A model generated the notes under the pieces. It was not told where the DNA came from, did not search any database, and saw only the letters and a program-made list of their open reading frames with translations. From the NCBI GenBank assembly GCA_030609975.1, contig JAUWSR010000196.1, positions 1-7,340 on the forward strand: DNA of 7,340 nucleotides. The letters run 5' to 3'. This stretch comes from Acidobacteriota bacterium (GTDB lineage Bacteria; Acidobacteriota; Aminicenantia; Aminicenantales; Aminicenantaceae). The position numbers were made by a program, and so were the translations under genes. Shown here piece by piece: positions 1 through 6,466 of the stretch (position 1 is its first letter; every line of letters starts with the position of its first letter).

Positions 1-234
1 ACCGACACCGAGATATATATTCATTATAATCAACCTATTACTCAATTCATCTTGCAGCATTGTGATTGAAACATTTTCCAAAACTTTTTCTAAGAATAAG
101 TCGGCCAAATTTACCTTCCAGGCGAGCCGGTCTCACTGCATCGGCTTCGTTGTAGCCTGTTCGCGGTACCTTAGTACAGCTTCACAGGCCACTGCCTCGC
201 CGCTACAGCAACCTCGACTCGTGAATAATCCAGG
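1..234. other. Non-coding left end with a structured, possibly mobile-element-derived block
   Basis: I see no convincing gene here. Positions 1-120 are AT-rich. Positions 121-207 are richer in GC and carry several inverted repeats: GGCGAG (121-126) with CTCGCC (196-201), TGTAGC (151-156) with GCTACA (202-207), and GCCTGT (155-160) with ACAGGC (184-189). On the minus strand the block begins CCTGGATTATTCACGAG, directly after the stop codon of the M14 gene. An end starting CCT followed by TTATTCA-like bases reminds me of IS1380-family termini, but that is from memory, and no transposase or second terminus lies in the window. It could equally be a dispersed intergenic repeat or a structured RNA. 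Short open stretches run off the left edge on both strands; none has recognisable protein character. Confidence 0.35.
155..189. repeat. Two-tier imperfect hairpin
   Basis: The outer arms are GCCTGT (155-160) and ACAGGC (184-189), a perfect 6-bp stem. Inside them a second stem is formed by GTAC (166-169) and GTAC (174-177), with a 4-base loop. The arms are separated by asymmetric internal loops. No run of T follows on either strand, so this does not look like an intrinsic terminator. A longer-range pairing, TGTAGC (151-156) with GCTACA (202-207), shares two bases with this stem, so the two are partly exclusive. Pairing is read directly from sequence; function is unknown. Confidence 0.5.
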
Positions 235-1401
235 TTAGTCAGGTGCATGCAGAAAGAGTCCGATTCCTTGGTCTCGAACCTGCTCAAAAGGGGGGAGATT
301 ATGGAGCTCCAGAGGTTTTTCAGGAAAGAGCTCGTTCCAACTGCCCGTCAGAGCCTGAAAGGCAGCTAGGTGACGAGCTACCCTCAGGCGGAGGGGAATG
401 CCGTTTTCATCAAAAGGAACGAACAGGCGGCCCATGCGGGCGGCCCTAACATAATTCTTATCCTTGCCGGATACGATCAGATCCGCTGAAGGCTTGCCTT
501 TGAGCCTTCCGTGGGATACGTTTGCGGTCTCGAAGAGAAAGGCGGGGATACCTCCAGAGTCTCCCCATTCCCTATGGCTCAATCCCCGAAGGGTTCGTGG
601 AGATTCTTCCAGGCGAAATACCAGGTCCTGCATCTGAAGTTCCATGAGTGTCCAGGCCGCCAATTCCCCCCCCCGTTCGTGAAATACGATCGCGTTCACT
701 ACCGGATATTCAGGCGCAGCTTCATGAAGGTCAAGAGCCAGGTCGATCTTCTCCTGAGCGATCAGCCTTTGGAAACCCCAGGCTATGCGCTCGGTGAGGT
801 TTCCCTTTTCCCGGCCAGGATAATTGCGGTTCAAGTTGCGGCTTTCTGTGCCGGCCAGCATTTGACCGGCAGGATTGGCGTAAAGGATGGGGTCCGGCCA
901 TTGGTGGATGGGATTGGTGAGGCGGGAGCCGTAGCGGAACCACCGCTTGCCTTGAGGTGTTTGAAGAGGGAAGCGTTGGGGATTGGCTTCAAAGGGATCA
1001 TTATGAGAGAAGCCGCTGTGATTCGCTTGGGGAACTATAAACACTTTGCCGCGCTTCACTTTGAGGTTTTCTGTCAGTAGGACCGAGGTGATAAATCCCG
1101 CAGGTTCGTTAGGGTGAGTCCCTCCCAGTATGAGCACGTTCGCTCCCTCCTCCTCACCCTGGAAAATATAGATAGGCGTGTCCCCTGGTGAATTTTCCAG
1201 AGCGGGGGAATAGGCCGAGAGATGACTGATACGGGATAGGCCTCCGCTGGGATAGAGCACATCCGCCTTCCTCAGGAGAAGAAACGTCTTCCCGGCGCTA
1301 AAACAGATGACCAAGGTGAAAAGGAATAGAAATCCACCCCGGAGTATATGAGGTCTGAAAAGACGCTGCCGCAAAGATTTTTCCGTGCTGTATATTTTCA
1401 T
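235..1401 (-). CDS. Membrane-anchored M14-type metallohydrolase (succinylglutamate desuccinylase/aspartoacylase-like)
   Basis: Predicted zinc hydrolase of the M14 carboxypeptidase fold, AstE/ASPA branch, 388 residues. Visible zinc and substrate residues, numbered from the chosen start, are: HPNEPAG (His96, Glu99 as zinc ligands), NLNRNYPG (189-196, the substrate-binding Asn-Arg region), LDLHEA (His226, third zinc ligand) and FLFETAN (Glu291, probable catalytic glutamate). Residues about 22-44 form one hydrophobic segment preceded by many Arg/Lys, so the catalytic domain should lie outside the cytoplasm. Family members cleave amide bonds of N-acyl amino acids or carboxy-terminal residues; the substrate here is unknown. 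I chose ATG at 1401 because it overlaps the stop of the upstream 47-codon gene as ATGA. An in-frame GTG at 1416 would add five residues. It is the last gene of the module, and its stop abuts a structured non-coding block, so the extreme C-terminus could have been altered by an insertion. Confidence 0.82.
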   Translation of the reverse strand: MKIYSTEKSLRQRLFRPHILRGGFLFLFTLVICFSAGKTFLLLRKADVLYPSGGLSRISHLSAYSPALENSPGDTPIYIFQGEEEGANVLILGGTHPNEPAGFITSVLLTENLKVKRGKVFIVPQANHSGFSHNDPFEANPQRFPLQTPQGKRWFRYGSRLTNPIHQWPDPILYANPAGQMLAGTESRNLNRNYPGREKGNLTERIAWGFQRLIAQEKIDLALDLHEAAPEYPVVNAIVFHERGGELAAWTLMELQMQDLVFRLEESPRTLRGLSHREWGDSGGIPAFLFETANVSHGRLKGKPSADLIVSGKDKNYVRAARMGRLFVPFDENGIPLRLRVARHLAAFQALTGSWNELFPEKPLELHNLPPFEQVRDQGIGLFLHAPD

Positions 1402-1541
1402 TTTATCAAGAAGCACCTCAGGATGAATAACATCAGGACCAGAGCCGTACTAACCTGCCAAACTCCCCGTTTTTCTCTAAAAAGGGCGAAGACAAGATGG
1501 CCTGAGAGGTAAAGTACGATCAAATGATACAAAATGTGCAT
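1398..1541 (-). CDS. 47-residue hydrophobic mini-protein between permease and hydrolase
   Basis: Small gene, not recognised as a named family. The peptide starts MHILYHLIVLYLSGHL and ends LVLMLFILRCFLIK. It has two hydrophobic stretches (about residues 3-21 and 31-45) separated by a charged, Arg/Lys-rich turn (FREKRG), which fits a two-helix membrane hairpin with the turn inside. Evidence that it is real: the ATG lies 4 bp after the permease stop, a GAAAGGA purine run lies about a dozen bases upstream, and its TGA overlaps the ATG of the hydrolase gene in the classic ATGA coupling arrangement. It fills otherwise empty space exactly. By position it could be a reduced partner of the DctM-like permease, as DctQ is in TRAP transporters, but it is far shorter than DctQ (usually four helices, about 160 residues). 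That role is inference. Confidence 0.6.
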   Translation of the reverse strand: MHILYHLIVLYLSGHLVFALFREKRGVWQVSTALVLMLFILRCFLIK

Positions 1542-1545
1542 TGCT

Positions 1546-2814
1546 TTATAAAATCCTTTCCACCCAGGGGGATAAGAGCAATAGTCCGACTCCCATGACT
1601 AGAACCAAGAGAGCCGGTATCAAGCACAGCCTGAGGACCTTGAAATAATTTTTCTCGTTCACGACCTGAGCCGCAAAAATGCCCGCCAAGGCTGTAGGAG
1701 GCATCAAGTCTCCTAAGCCGGCGATGGCCGATAAGGCCGAGGCTGTGATGATGGCGTTTTTCCCGATCAAGGCCAAGATAAAAGGAACGCCCAGGATGGA
1801 GGCGGAACCGTAGGCGGAAACTGCGCCAAAAAGGGGCATGCTGATAGCGATTCCCACATATAGGAGGATCTCTGGGAGTGAGAGAAAGCTGACAACCGTC
1901 CAACCCCGCCCCCCAGTGAGCGTCATGATCTGGATGAACATCCCCACTCCCACCAGAATACTCAGGATAGGCATGGCTTCCCTGAGGGCATCTTGAGTGG
2001 CCTGGAGAAAATTAAAAGGACGGCCGCAGACAAGGCCGGTCAGGCTGCCCAGAAGGAAAATGGCAGGAATGCCGATATCGGGGATATGGCCCTTGGGAAT
2101 ATTCAAGGTGAGCAAGAGAGCGAAAACCACGGCTAAAGGGATGTAGAGCCGGATTCCATAACGTTGGAATTGGGATTCAGGCAGGATGGTTTGCATCTCT
2201 CCGTATTCGATGATCCGGATATCTTTGTATCCCAGATAAAGCGATATGAAAAGGGCCAAGGGGATCACGATGATAAGCAGGGGGACGGTCAGTCCCACAT
2301 AAGGCATATCCACACCCCCTCCCATGATCATCACCAGGATATTGACAGGTGGCGCGATCATACCCAAGATGGCCCCCATGGCGATAAGAGCAGCGGCTTT
2401 AACTTTCGAGAGTCCCAATTTGATTAAAACCGGTGCAACCAGGGTTCCGGTGCTGAGCACTGCCACCGTGGAGGATCCGGTGATCATTCCCGGAAACATG
2501 ATGATGAGCATGACGGTGAGCAGAAGAGAGAGCTTGCGACGGTAAAAAGTTTTGAGCAGTACGGCCGTTACCGTATCCAGGATGCCGGATACTTTGAGGA
2601 CTTGCATAAAGATCATGGCGGTCACAATGATCAGGGTGGTGTCAAAGTAACCGAAACCGCCTTCGACCAAATGCCTGAGGGCGAATCCCTGGCCGCTCAA
2701 CAAGGCTCCCCCTAAAGCGGATATTGCGAGAGAGATACCGATAGGCAGCTTGCCACCCATTGCCAGCAGTGCGAAAATCCCCACCATGATCAGCAGGATG
2801 GCATATTCTGGCAT
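1546..2814 (-). CDS. TRAP-type large permease, DctM-like integral membrane transporter
   Basis: Inner-membrane carrier of the DctM family (ion transporter superfamily), 422 residues, the usual size, hydrophobic over nearly its whole length with about a dozen membrane segments. Two related halves each carry a family-type motif: PGMITGSSTVAVLSTG with GMIAPPVN (about 109-158) and SASILGVPF with GDLMPPTALAG (to about 378). The paired PP turns match the re-entrant, ion- and substrate-binding hairpins of DctM proteins. In canonical TRAP systems DctM works with a DctQ small permease and a DctP periplasmic receptor; neither is encoded here. The start is ATG at 2814, since an in-frame stop lies six codons upstream, and no clear Shine-Dalgarno is visible. 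It lies 26 bp after the exported-protein gene and 4 bp before the mini-protein gene. The substrate cannot be read; the adjacent M14 hydrolase hints at an amino-acid or carboxylate product. Confidence 0.85.
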   Translation of the reverse strand: MPEYAILLIMVGIFALLAMGGKLPIGISLAISALGGALLSGQGFALRHLVEGGFGYFDTTLIIVTAMIFMQVLKVSGILDTVTAVLLKTFYRRKLSLLLTVMLIIMFPGMITGSSTVAVLSTGTLVAPVLIKLGLSKVKAAALIAMGAILGMIAPPVNILVMIMGGGVDMPYVGLTVPLLIIVIPLALFISLYLGYKDIRIIEYGEMQTILPESQFQRYGIRLYIPLAVVFALLLTLNIPKGHIPDIGIPAIFLLGSLTGLVCGRPFNFLQATQDALREAMPILSILVGVGMFIQIMTLTGGRGWTVVSFLSLPEILLYVGIAISMPLFGAVSAYGSASILGVPFILALIGKNAIITASALSAIAGLGDLMPPTALAGIFAAQVVNEKNYFKVLRLCLIPALLVLVMGVGLLLLSPWVERIL

Positions 2815-2840
2815 GGGATTAAACTTGTGTCAGGGCGGAC

Positions 2841-3416
2841 TCATTTTTCAGGTGGAAAAATTTCACCCAGAGGTTGGAGAGCATCCACCGCTCGCTCCAC
2901 CTCGATCAGAGTTATATTGTTCTGCTCGCAAAGAGTGCTGAAAAGACCGTCTTTGTTGCCGCTTTTAACGACGATGGCCATCTTGGCGTGAGGCAGGAAT
3001 GTGGAGATGAAGTCATCGGTAAGCTGGCCCCGGCGGGCTTCCCCCCCAAGATGCATACAGATCACAGGAACTTCGAGCTTTCGGGCGGCAGCCAACAGCT
3101 CTTCAACCCGTCCCTTTTCCTGAGCTACATCCAAGCCGGCCGCTCCCAATCCTTTGAGACTGGCACCCAGGGAAAGCACCAGCGTCTTGTTCCCGTGCAG
3201 CTCTTGAGACGTAGCCAATTTGGAGAGGGTGTAGTCCAACGTGGCCCGTTTGGCCAGGACCGCAGCCAGTTGAACCTCCGCGCTCTGGCCGGCGGAGGTG
3301 ATCAGCAGAGGCTGTTCGAACTGTGCTGTCTCTGCTGCCTCGACGGTCCCATCTGCTCCGGAGAGGCATAAGCTTACCGCCACGAATATAATCGCGATCT
3401 TATTATAGTCTTTCAT
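2841..3416 (-). CDS. Exported protein resembling DUF6305, first gene of the DctM module
   Basis: Protein of 191 residues with a signal peptide: MKDYNK, then a hydrophobic core (IAIIFVAVSLCLSGA), with likely cleavage near VEA-AE. The mature part alternates short hydrophobic strands with helices, suggesting a small alpha/beta fold. Notable motifs are ITSAGQSAEV near the N-terminus, TLVLSLGAS, VICMHLGGEARRGQL in the middle and VVKSGNKDG late. These recall DUF6305 to me; this is recognition without a search. I prefer ATG at 3416 because AAAGGG precedes it and the signal peptide starts there. In-frame ATGs at 3443 and 3434 would add nine or six residues before the signal peptide, and the first lies almost on the predicted transcription start. 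Function is unknown; its position ahead of a permease lacking DctP suggests an extracytoplasmic binding or accessory role. Confidence 0.7.
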   Translation of the reverse strand: MKDYNKIAIIFVAVSLCLSGADGTVEAAETAQFEQPLLITSAGQSAEVQLAAVLAKRATLDYTLSKLATSQELHGNKTLVLSLGASLKGLGAAGLDVAQEKGRVEELLAAARKLEVPVICMHLGGEARRGQLTDDFISTFLPHAKMAIVVKSGNKDGLFSTLCEQNNITLIEVERAVDALQPLGEIFPPEK

Positions 3417-3456
3417 TTTGCCGGTCCCTTTCATTCTCAACATTCAAACAGATTTC

Positions 3457-3485
3457 ATGATATTGACTTCTTTTCCTGAAATCAA
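3457..3485 (-). promoter_or_regulatory. Candidate sigma70 promoter of the DctM module, framed by an inverted repeat
   Basis: On the minus strand TTGATT (3485-3480) is followed by exactly 17 bases and then TATCAT (3462-3457), a good match to TTGACA/TATAAT. Predicted transcription starts near 3450, about 35 bases before the chosen start codon of the exported protein. A perfect 7-bp inverted repeat, GATTTCA (3451-3457) and TGAAATC (3477-3483) with a 19-base spacer, touches both promoter boxes and could be an operator. No T-run follows, so it does not read as a terminator for ggt. Read-through from the upstream operon is possible. Confidence 0.5.
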
Positions 3486-3501
3486 GCCAATATAAATTCT
3501 C

Positions 3502-5214
3502 TTAGTAACCGGCACCGGCCCCGTCGCGACGGGAATCAGCCCCTCCCAAAATGAGGTTTTTGGAGGGGAAGAGCCGTATCCCCTGGGCTCCACCAAAATA
3601 TTTATCGTAAGCTTCTCTTATCGTAAAAACGTGTCCCCACTGTTCCAGGATTGAGCGAATATTCTCTCCGATGCGTGATTCGAGGGAGAGATTGCGGGCT
3701 TTCCCTCGCGAAGAATAAGAAAAAAACCGCGGGGCTTCGATGGCCTCGTCCATGCCCATTCCGAATTCAGTCAGGTTAAGGATGATCTGGCTGAGGGAAG
3801 GGAATATACGAGTCCCTCCTGGCGAGCCCAGAATCAGGAAAGGTTTGTCCTGCAGAAATAGGAGCAGGGGAGCCATGTTGCTGACCGGCCGTTTGTGAGG
3901 TCCGGGAGCATTGGGGGAATCGGGGTCCGGCGCAAAGTCCTCCATTTGGTTGTTCAAGATAAAGCCCGTTCCGTCCGGGATGATCCCGGATCCAAAAAAA
4001 GAGTTGATGGTTTGTGTCAAAGCCACCAGGTTTCCTGCTTGATCTACGACACAGAGGTGGGATGTGTTGCCTTTCTTTTCGGGCGGCATTCCGAACTCGC
4101 CGGCCGGATAGGCATCGGCCGTACGGCCTGCCTGGATACGAGCGCGGATGCTAGCAGCATAGGTCTTGTTCAGGAGCTCTGTCACCGGGATGTCCACATA
4201 GACCGGATCTCCCAGGTAGCGTGCCCTATCTGCGAACAGGAAGCGGAAGGCTTCGCTGAGGTGGTGGATGTATTCCGCACTGTTATGGCCCCACTCTTGT
4301 AGGGGCCAGCCCTCACAAATATTCAGCAGCTGCAGGATGTGCAGCCCGCCGCAGCTGGGTGGTTGGGCTGTATAAAGTGTGAAATCCCGGTATGTTCCGG
4401 TGAGCGGTGCTTGCTCCTGTACCCTGTATGCCTTGAGGTCGGCCAGGGTCATGATCCCACCCTTTGCTTGCACGGCAGCCACGATTTTTTCTGCGGTTTT
4501 ACCTTGATAAAACTCCTTTATTCCCAGGGAAGCGATCCGGCGGAAAAAAGCCGCCAGCTCCGGGTTGCGGAAAAAATCGCCGGGTTCAAAAGGAAAGCCA
4601 TCATTCAAATAAAGGTTGTTTTCACCGGCATTCAACAGCAGCCTTTCGTACTCGTCTTTGTTGATCTTACTGAAGGTGGTGCTCACATGGTAGCCGTCCT
4701 CTGCGATGATAATAGCCGGTTGGATCACTTCTTCTAAAGTCTTGCTGCCGTAAGCTTCGAGCGCATGAATCCAGCCCGCCAGTGCACCTGGGACCGCTAC
4801 AGCCAAGCCGTGGCTCTGTCTCCAGAGATTATTTATCTCTCCATCCTGCAGGAACATCTCAGGAGAGGCTTTTGCCGGTGCTTTTTCTCGAAAGTTGATG
4901 AGCGTGGTTTTTTTAGCTTCGGCCAAATGGATGACCATAAAGCCACCCCCACCGATACCAGACGCGAATGGCTCTGCGGCATTCAGGGCCAAAGCCGTGG
5001 CCACGGCGGCATCTACGGCGTTGCCGCCCTGCTTGAGGATGCGCAGACCGGCTTCGGCGGCGAGAGGATGTGCTGCTACCACCATGCCGTGCTGGGCCGT
5101 AAAATCATAGGGGACATGAGGGTCGGAGGGCGGCGTGGGAGTGGTTTCTTTTTGGCAGCTGGTTCCCAGAAAACAGAGGATAAACAGCAGTGGAAACAAC
5201 CGTCTACTCAGCAT
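3502..5214 (-). CDS. ggt: Gamma-glutamyltransferase (gamma-glutamyltranspeptidase), predicted lipoprotein
   Basis: Transfers or hydrolyses the gamma-glutamyl group of glutathione and other gamma-glutamyl compounds outside the cytoplasm. The 570-residue length is normal for the unprocessed precursor of this Ntn-hydrolase family. Visible landmarks are: GGNAVDAAVAT (63-73), SGIGGGGFMV (85-94), NFREKAP (Arg109, glutamate carboxylate contact), GNTSHL with Thr384 as the likely autoprocessing site and catalytic nucleophile, SNMAPLL (445-451), GSPGGTR (463-469) and the C-terminal GGADSRRDGAGAGY. The N-terminus MLSRRLFPLLFILCFLGTSC fits a lipoprotein signal with Cys20 as the lipidated residue; Gly at -3 makes the lipobox slightly atypical. 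A strong AGGAGG (5221-5226) six bases upstream supports ATG 5214. The start overlaps scpB by 11 bp. All key residues look intact. Confidence 0.95.
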   Translation of the reverse strand: MLSRRLFPLLFILCFLGTSCQKETTPTPPSDPHVPYDFTAQHGMVVAAHPLAAEAGLRILKQGGNAVDAAVATALALNAAEPFASGIGGGGFMVIHLAEAKKTTLINFREKAPAKASPEMFLQDGEINNLWRQSHGLAVAVPGALAGWIHALEAYGSKTLEEVIQPAIIIAEDGYHVSTTFSKINKDEYERLLLNAGENNLYLNDGFPFEPGDFFRNPELAAFFRRIASLGIKEFYQGKTAEKIVAAVQAKGGIMTLADLKAYRVQEQAPLTGTYRDFTLYTAQPPSCGGLHILQLLNICEGWPLQEWGHNSAEYIHHLSEAFRFLFADRARYLGDPVYVDIPVTELLNKTYAASIRARIQAGRTADAYPAGEFGMPPEKKGNTSHLCVVDQAGNLVALTQTINSFFGSGIIPDGTGFILNNQMEDFAPDPDSPNAPGPHKRPVSNMAPLLLFLQDKPFLILGSPGGTRIFPSLSQIILNLTEFGMGMDEAIEAPRFFSYSSRGKARNLSLESRIGENIRSILEQWGHVFTIREAYDKYFGGAQGIRLFPSKNLILGGADSRRDGAGAGY

Positions 5215-5749
5215 CTTGTTCCTCCTCTAAGATCTTTTCGATCTCTTCCGTTGTGGGCAGGTCCTGCAGGCTGTTCAGGCCGAAATAGGTGAGGAATTTG
5301 GTGGAGGTGCGGTAGATCAGGGGTTTCCCCGGGCTTTTTTTCCGGCCTGTGATCTTGACCAGCCTTTTAAGCAAAAGAGTTTTTAAAGCATGTGCGGCGT
5401 CAACGCTACGTATGGCGGAGATTTCAGCCAGGGTTATGGGCTGGTGATAGGCGATTATGGAGAGAGTCTCCAAGGCTGCCGGCGAGAGTCGGCTGCGTTT
5501 ATCCAGATTCAGAAGTTTTTTTACCCAAGGGTCGAGCTCGGGTTTGGTGGCGAAGAGATAACCTCCTGCAGATTGAAAAACCACGATCCCCGAATCCTGG
5601 GAGGCATAGCTGTCCACGATCTTCTGGAGGGCGGTTTCGATATCGTTATCCGAATACTCTGTCATAATATTCTTTATCTTTTCCGGAGTGAGTGGCTCGA
5701 TAGAAACAAAGATCAAGGATTCTATGATGCTTTTAAGAGAGTTTTTCAT
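5204..5749 (-). CDS. scpB: Segregation and condensation protein B
   Basis: ScpB dimerises and binds ScpA in the Smc-ScpA-ScpB condensin complex, which compacts and separates the chromosome on the nucleoid. It has 181 residues, normal for the family, and is made of two winged-helix domains. The second contains the family signature LSPAALETLSIIAYHQPIT followed by AEISAIRSVD, then GRKKSPGKPLIYRTS and FLTYFGLNSLQDLP, before an acidic tail (EEIEKILEEEQDAE). I chose ATG at 5749: it overlaps the scpA stop as ATGA and has GGAGG (5760-5764) ten bases upstream. A TTG at 5773 would add eight residues encoded by the Shine-Dalgarno region and is unlikely. Translation is probably coupled to scpA and to ggt. 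Confidence 0.95.
   Translation of the reverse strand: MKNSLKSIIESLIFVSIEPLTPEKIKNIMTEYSDNDIETALQKIVDSYASQDSGIVVFQSAGGYLFATKPELDPWVKKLLNLDKRSRLSPAALETLSIIAYHQPITLAEISAIRSVDAAHALKTLLLKRLVKITGRKKSPGKPLIYRTSTKFLTYFGLNSLQDLPTTEEIEKILEEEQDAE
5219..5227 (-). promoter_or_regulatory. Strong Shine-Dalgarno of ggt inside scpB
   Basis: GAGGAGGAA on the minus strand, six bases before the ggt ATG counted from AGGAGG. It lies within the codons for the acidic C-terminal tail of ScpB, so the Glu-rich tail and the binding site share the same bases. It is the strongest ribosome binding site in the window and fixes the ggt start. Confidence 0.75.
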
Positions 5750-6465
5750 GTCACAAATTCCTCCCTCAGCCAAACTTTGATGGTGCTGAATAGACTGTCT
5801 TGAATGGCAACCACGACTTTGTTCTTAATAAGTTCCAGGAGGCAGAAAAATGCGAACAATGCTTCCTCGAAGGAGCGTTGCTCTGCAAAATATGCCTGAA
5901 AATCCAGATAACCGTTTTCCTTCAGGTGAGCAATGATCTCCTGCGCTTTTTCTTTGAGCGAAAATTCCTTGCCCTTGAGGATTTTGACACGCTCTCTCTC
6001 TTGTCGCTTCATCAGCGTAAAAAATACCTCTGCCAGGTCGAAAAGCGATACCTCTATAAAATCCAGTTCATCCGAGGGGGTTATGGGAGGCAGAAAGTCC
6101 CGCTGCCAGGTCAACATCTGATCCTTTTCTTTTTCCCTCAAAAGGTTACAGGCCGCCTTGATTTTTTGATGGTCCAGGAGGCGTTCCACCAATATCTTGC
6201 GTGGATCCATGTCGTCTTCCAGGGAGGCTTCTCTTGGTAAAAGCATCTGTGATTTTATGTGAATGAGGAGTGCTGCCACTACCAGAAACTCTGCCTCGCG
6301 TTCCAAGTTGATCTGTTCTTTGTCGTCCAGATATTCCAGATAGGTACGCGTGATGGTGGCCATGGGAATGTCGTGAATTTCAAGTTTTTTCTTTTTGATC
6401 AGGAAAATCAAAAGGTCTAAAGGACCTTCAAATATCTCGAGTTTAACCTGGTAGGTGTCTGTCAT
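5746..6465 (-). CDS. scpA: Segregation and condensation protein A
   Basis: Kleisin subunit that bridges the Smc ATPase heads and recruits ScpB. It has 239 residues, a typical length. The N-terminus carries the family hallmark FEGPLDLLIFLIKKKKLEI (from residue 12), followed by IPMATITRTYLEYL and AEFLVVAALLIHIKSQMLLP. This is the helical domain that contacts the Smc neck. A charged linker with several EK/RE-rich helices follows, then a C-terminal winged helix (about 198-239, RSFEEALFAFFCLLELIKNK) that binds the other Smc head. ATG 6465 lies one base after the stop of the M50 protease gene (TAAGATG) with no clear Shine-Dalgarno, so it is probably translated by reinitiation. No smc gene is in the window. 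Confidence 0.95.
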   Translation of the reverse strand: MTDTYQVKLEIFEGPLDLLIFLIKKKKLEIHDIPMATITRTYLEYLDDKEQINLEREAEFLVVAALLIHIKSQMLLPREASLEDDMDPRKILVERLLDHQKIKAACNLLREKEKDQMLTWQRDFLPPITPSDELDFIEVSLFDLAEVFFTLMKRQERERVKILKGKEFSLKEKAQEIIAHLKENGYLDFQAYFAEQRSFEEALFAFFCLLELIKNKVVVAIQDSLFSTIKVWLREEFVT

Positions 6466-6466
6466 C

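Noticed and set aside
1..113. Minus-strand frame from a TTG near 108, preceded by GGAAGG, running off the left edge
   Set aside because: About 36 codons with no recognisable protein and a weak start codon. The fragment is too short to call a gene.
2..238. Plus-strand frame open for 78 codons from the left edge to a TAG next to the M14 stop
   Set aside because: The translation is compositionally odd (Ser/Thr/Pro-rich with no domain), crosses the inverted-repeat cluster, and has no visible start or ribosome site. A frame of this length can stay open by chance. It would only be reconsidered if extension to the left shows a gene body.
511..1080. Plus-strand 189-codon frame opposite the M14 gene
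   Set aside because: It lies entirely antisense to a gene with intact catalytic motifs, and its translation is low-complexity with no family resemblance.
2874..3371. Plus-strand 165-codon frame opposite the exported-protein gene
   Set aside because: It is a shadow of the minus-strand gene, which has a clear signal peptide and operon context.
3451..3483. Inverted repeat after ggt considered as an intrinsic terminator
   Set aside because: The loop is 19 bases, the stem is AT-rich, and no T-run follows on the minus strand. It fits a promoter-associated dyad better.
4765..5292. Plus-strand 175-codon frame opposite ggt and the scpB end
   Set aside because: It is antisense to two well-supported genes and lacks any recognisable domain.
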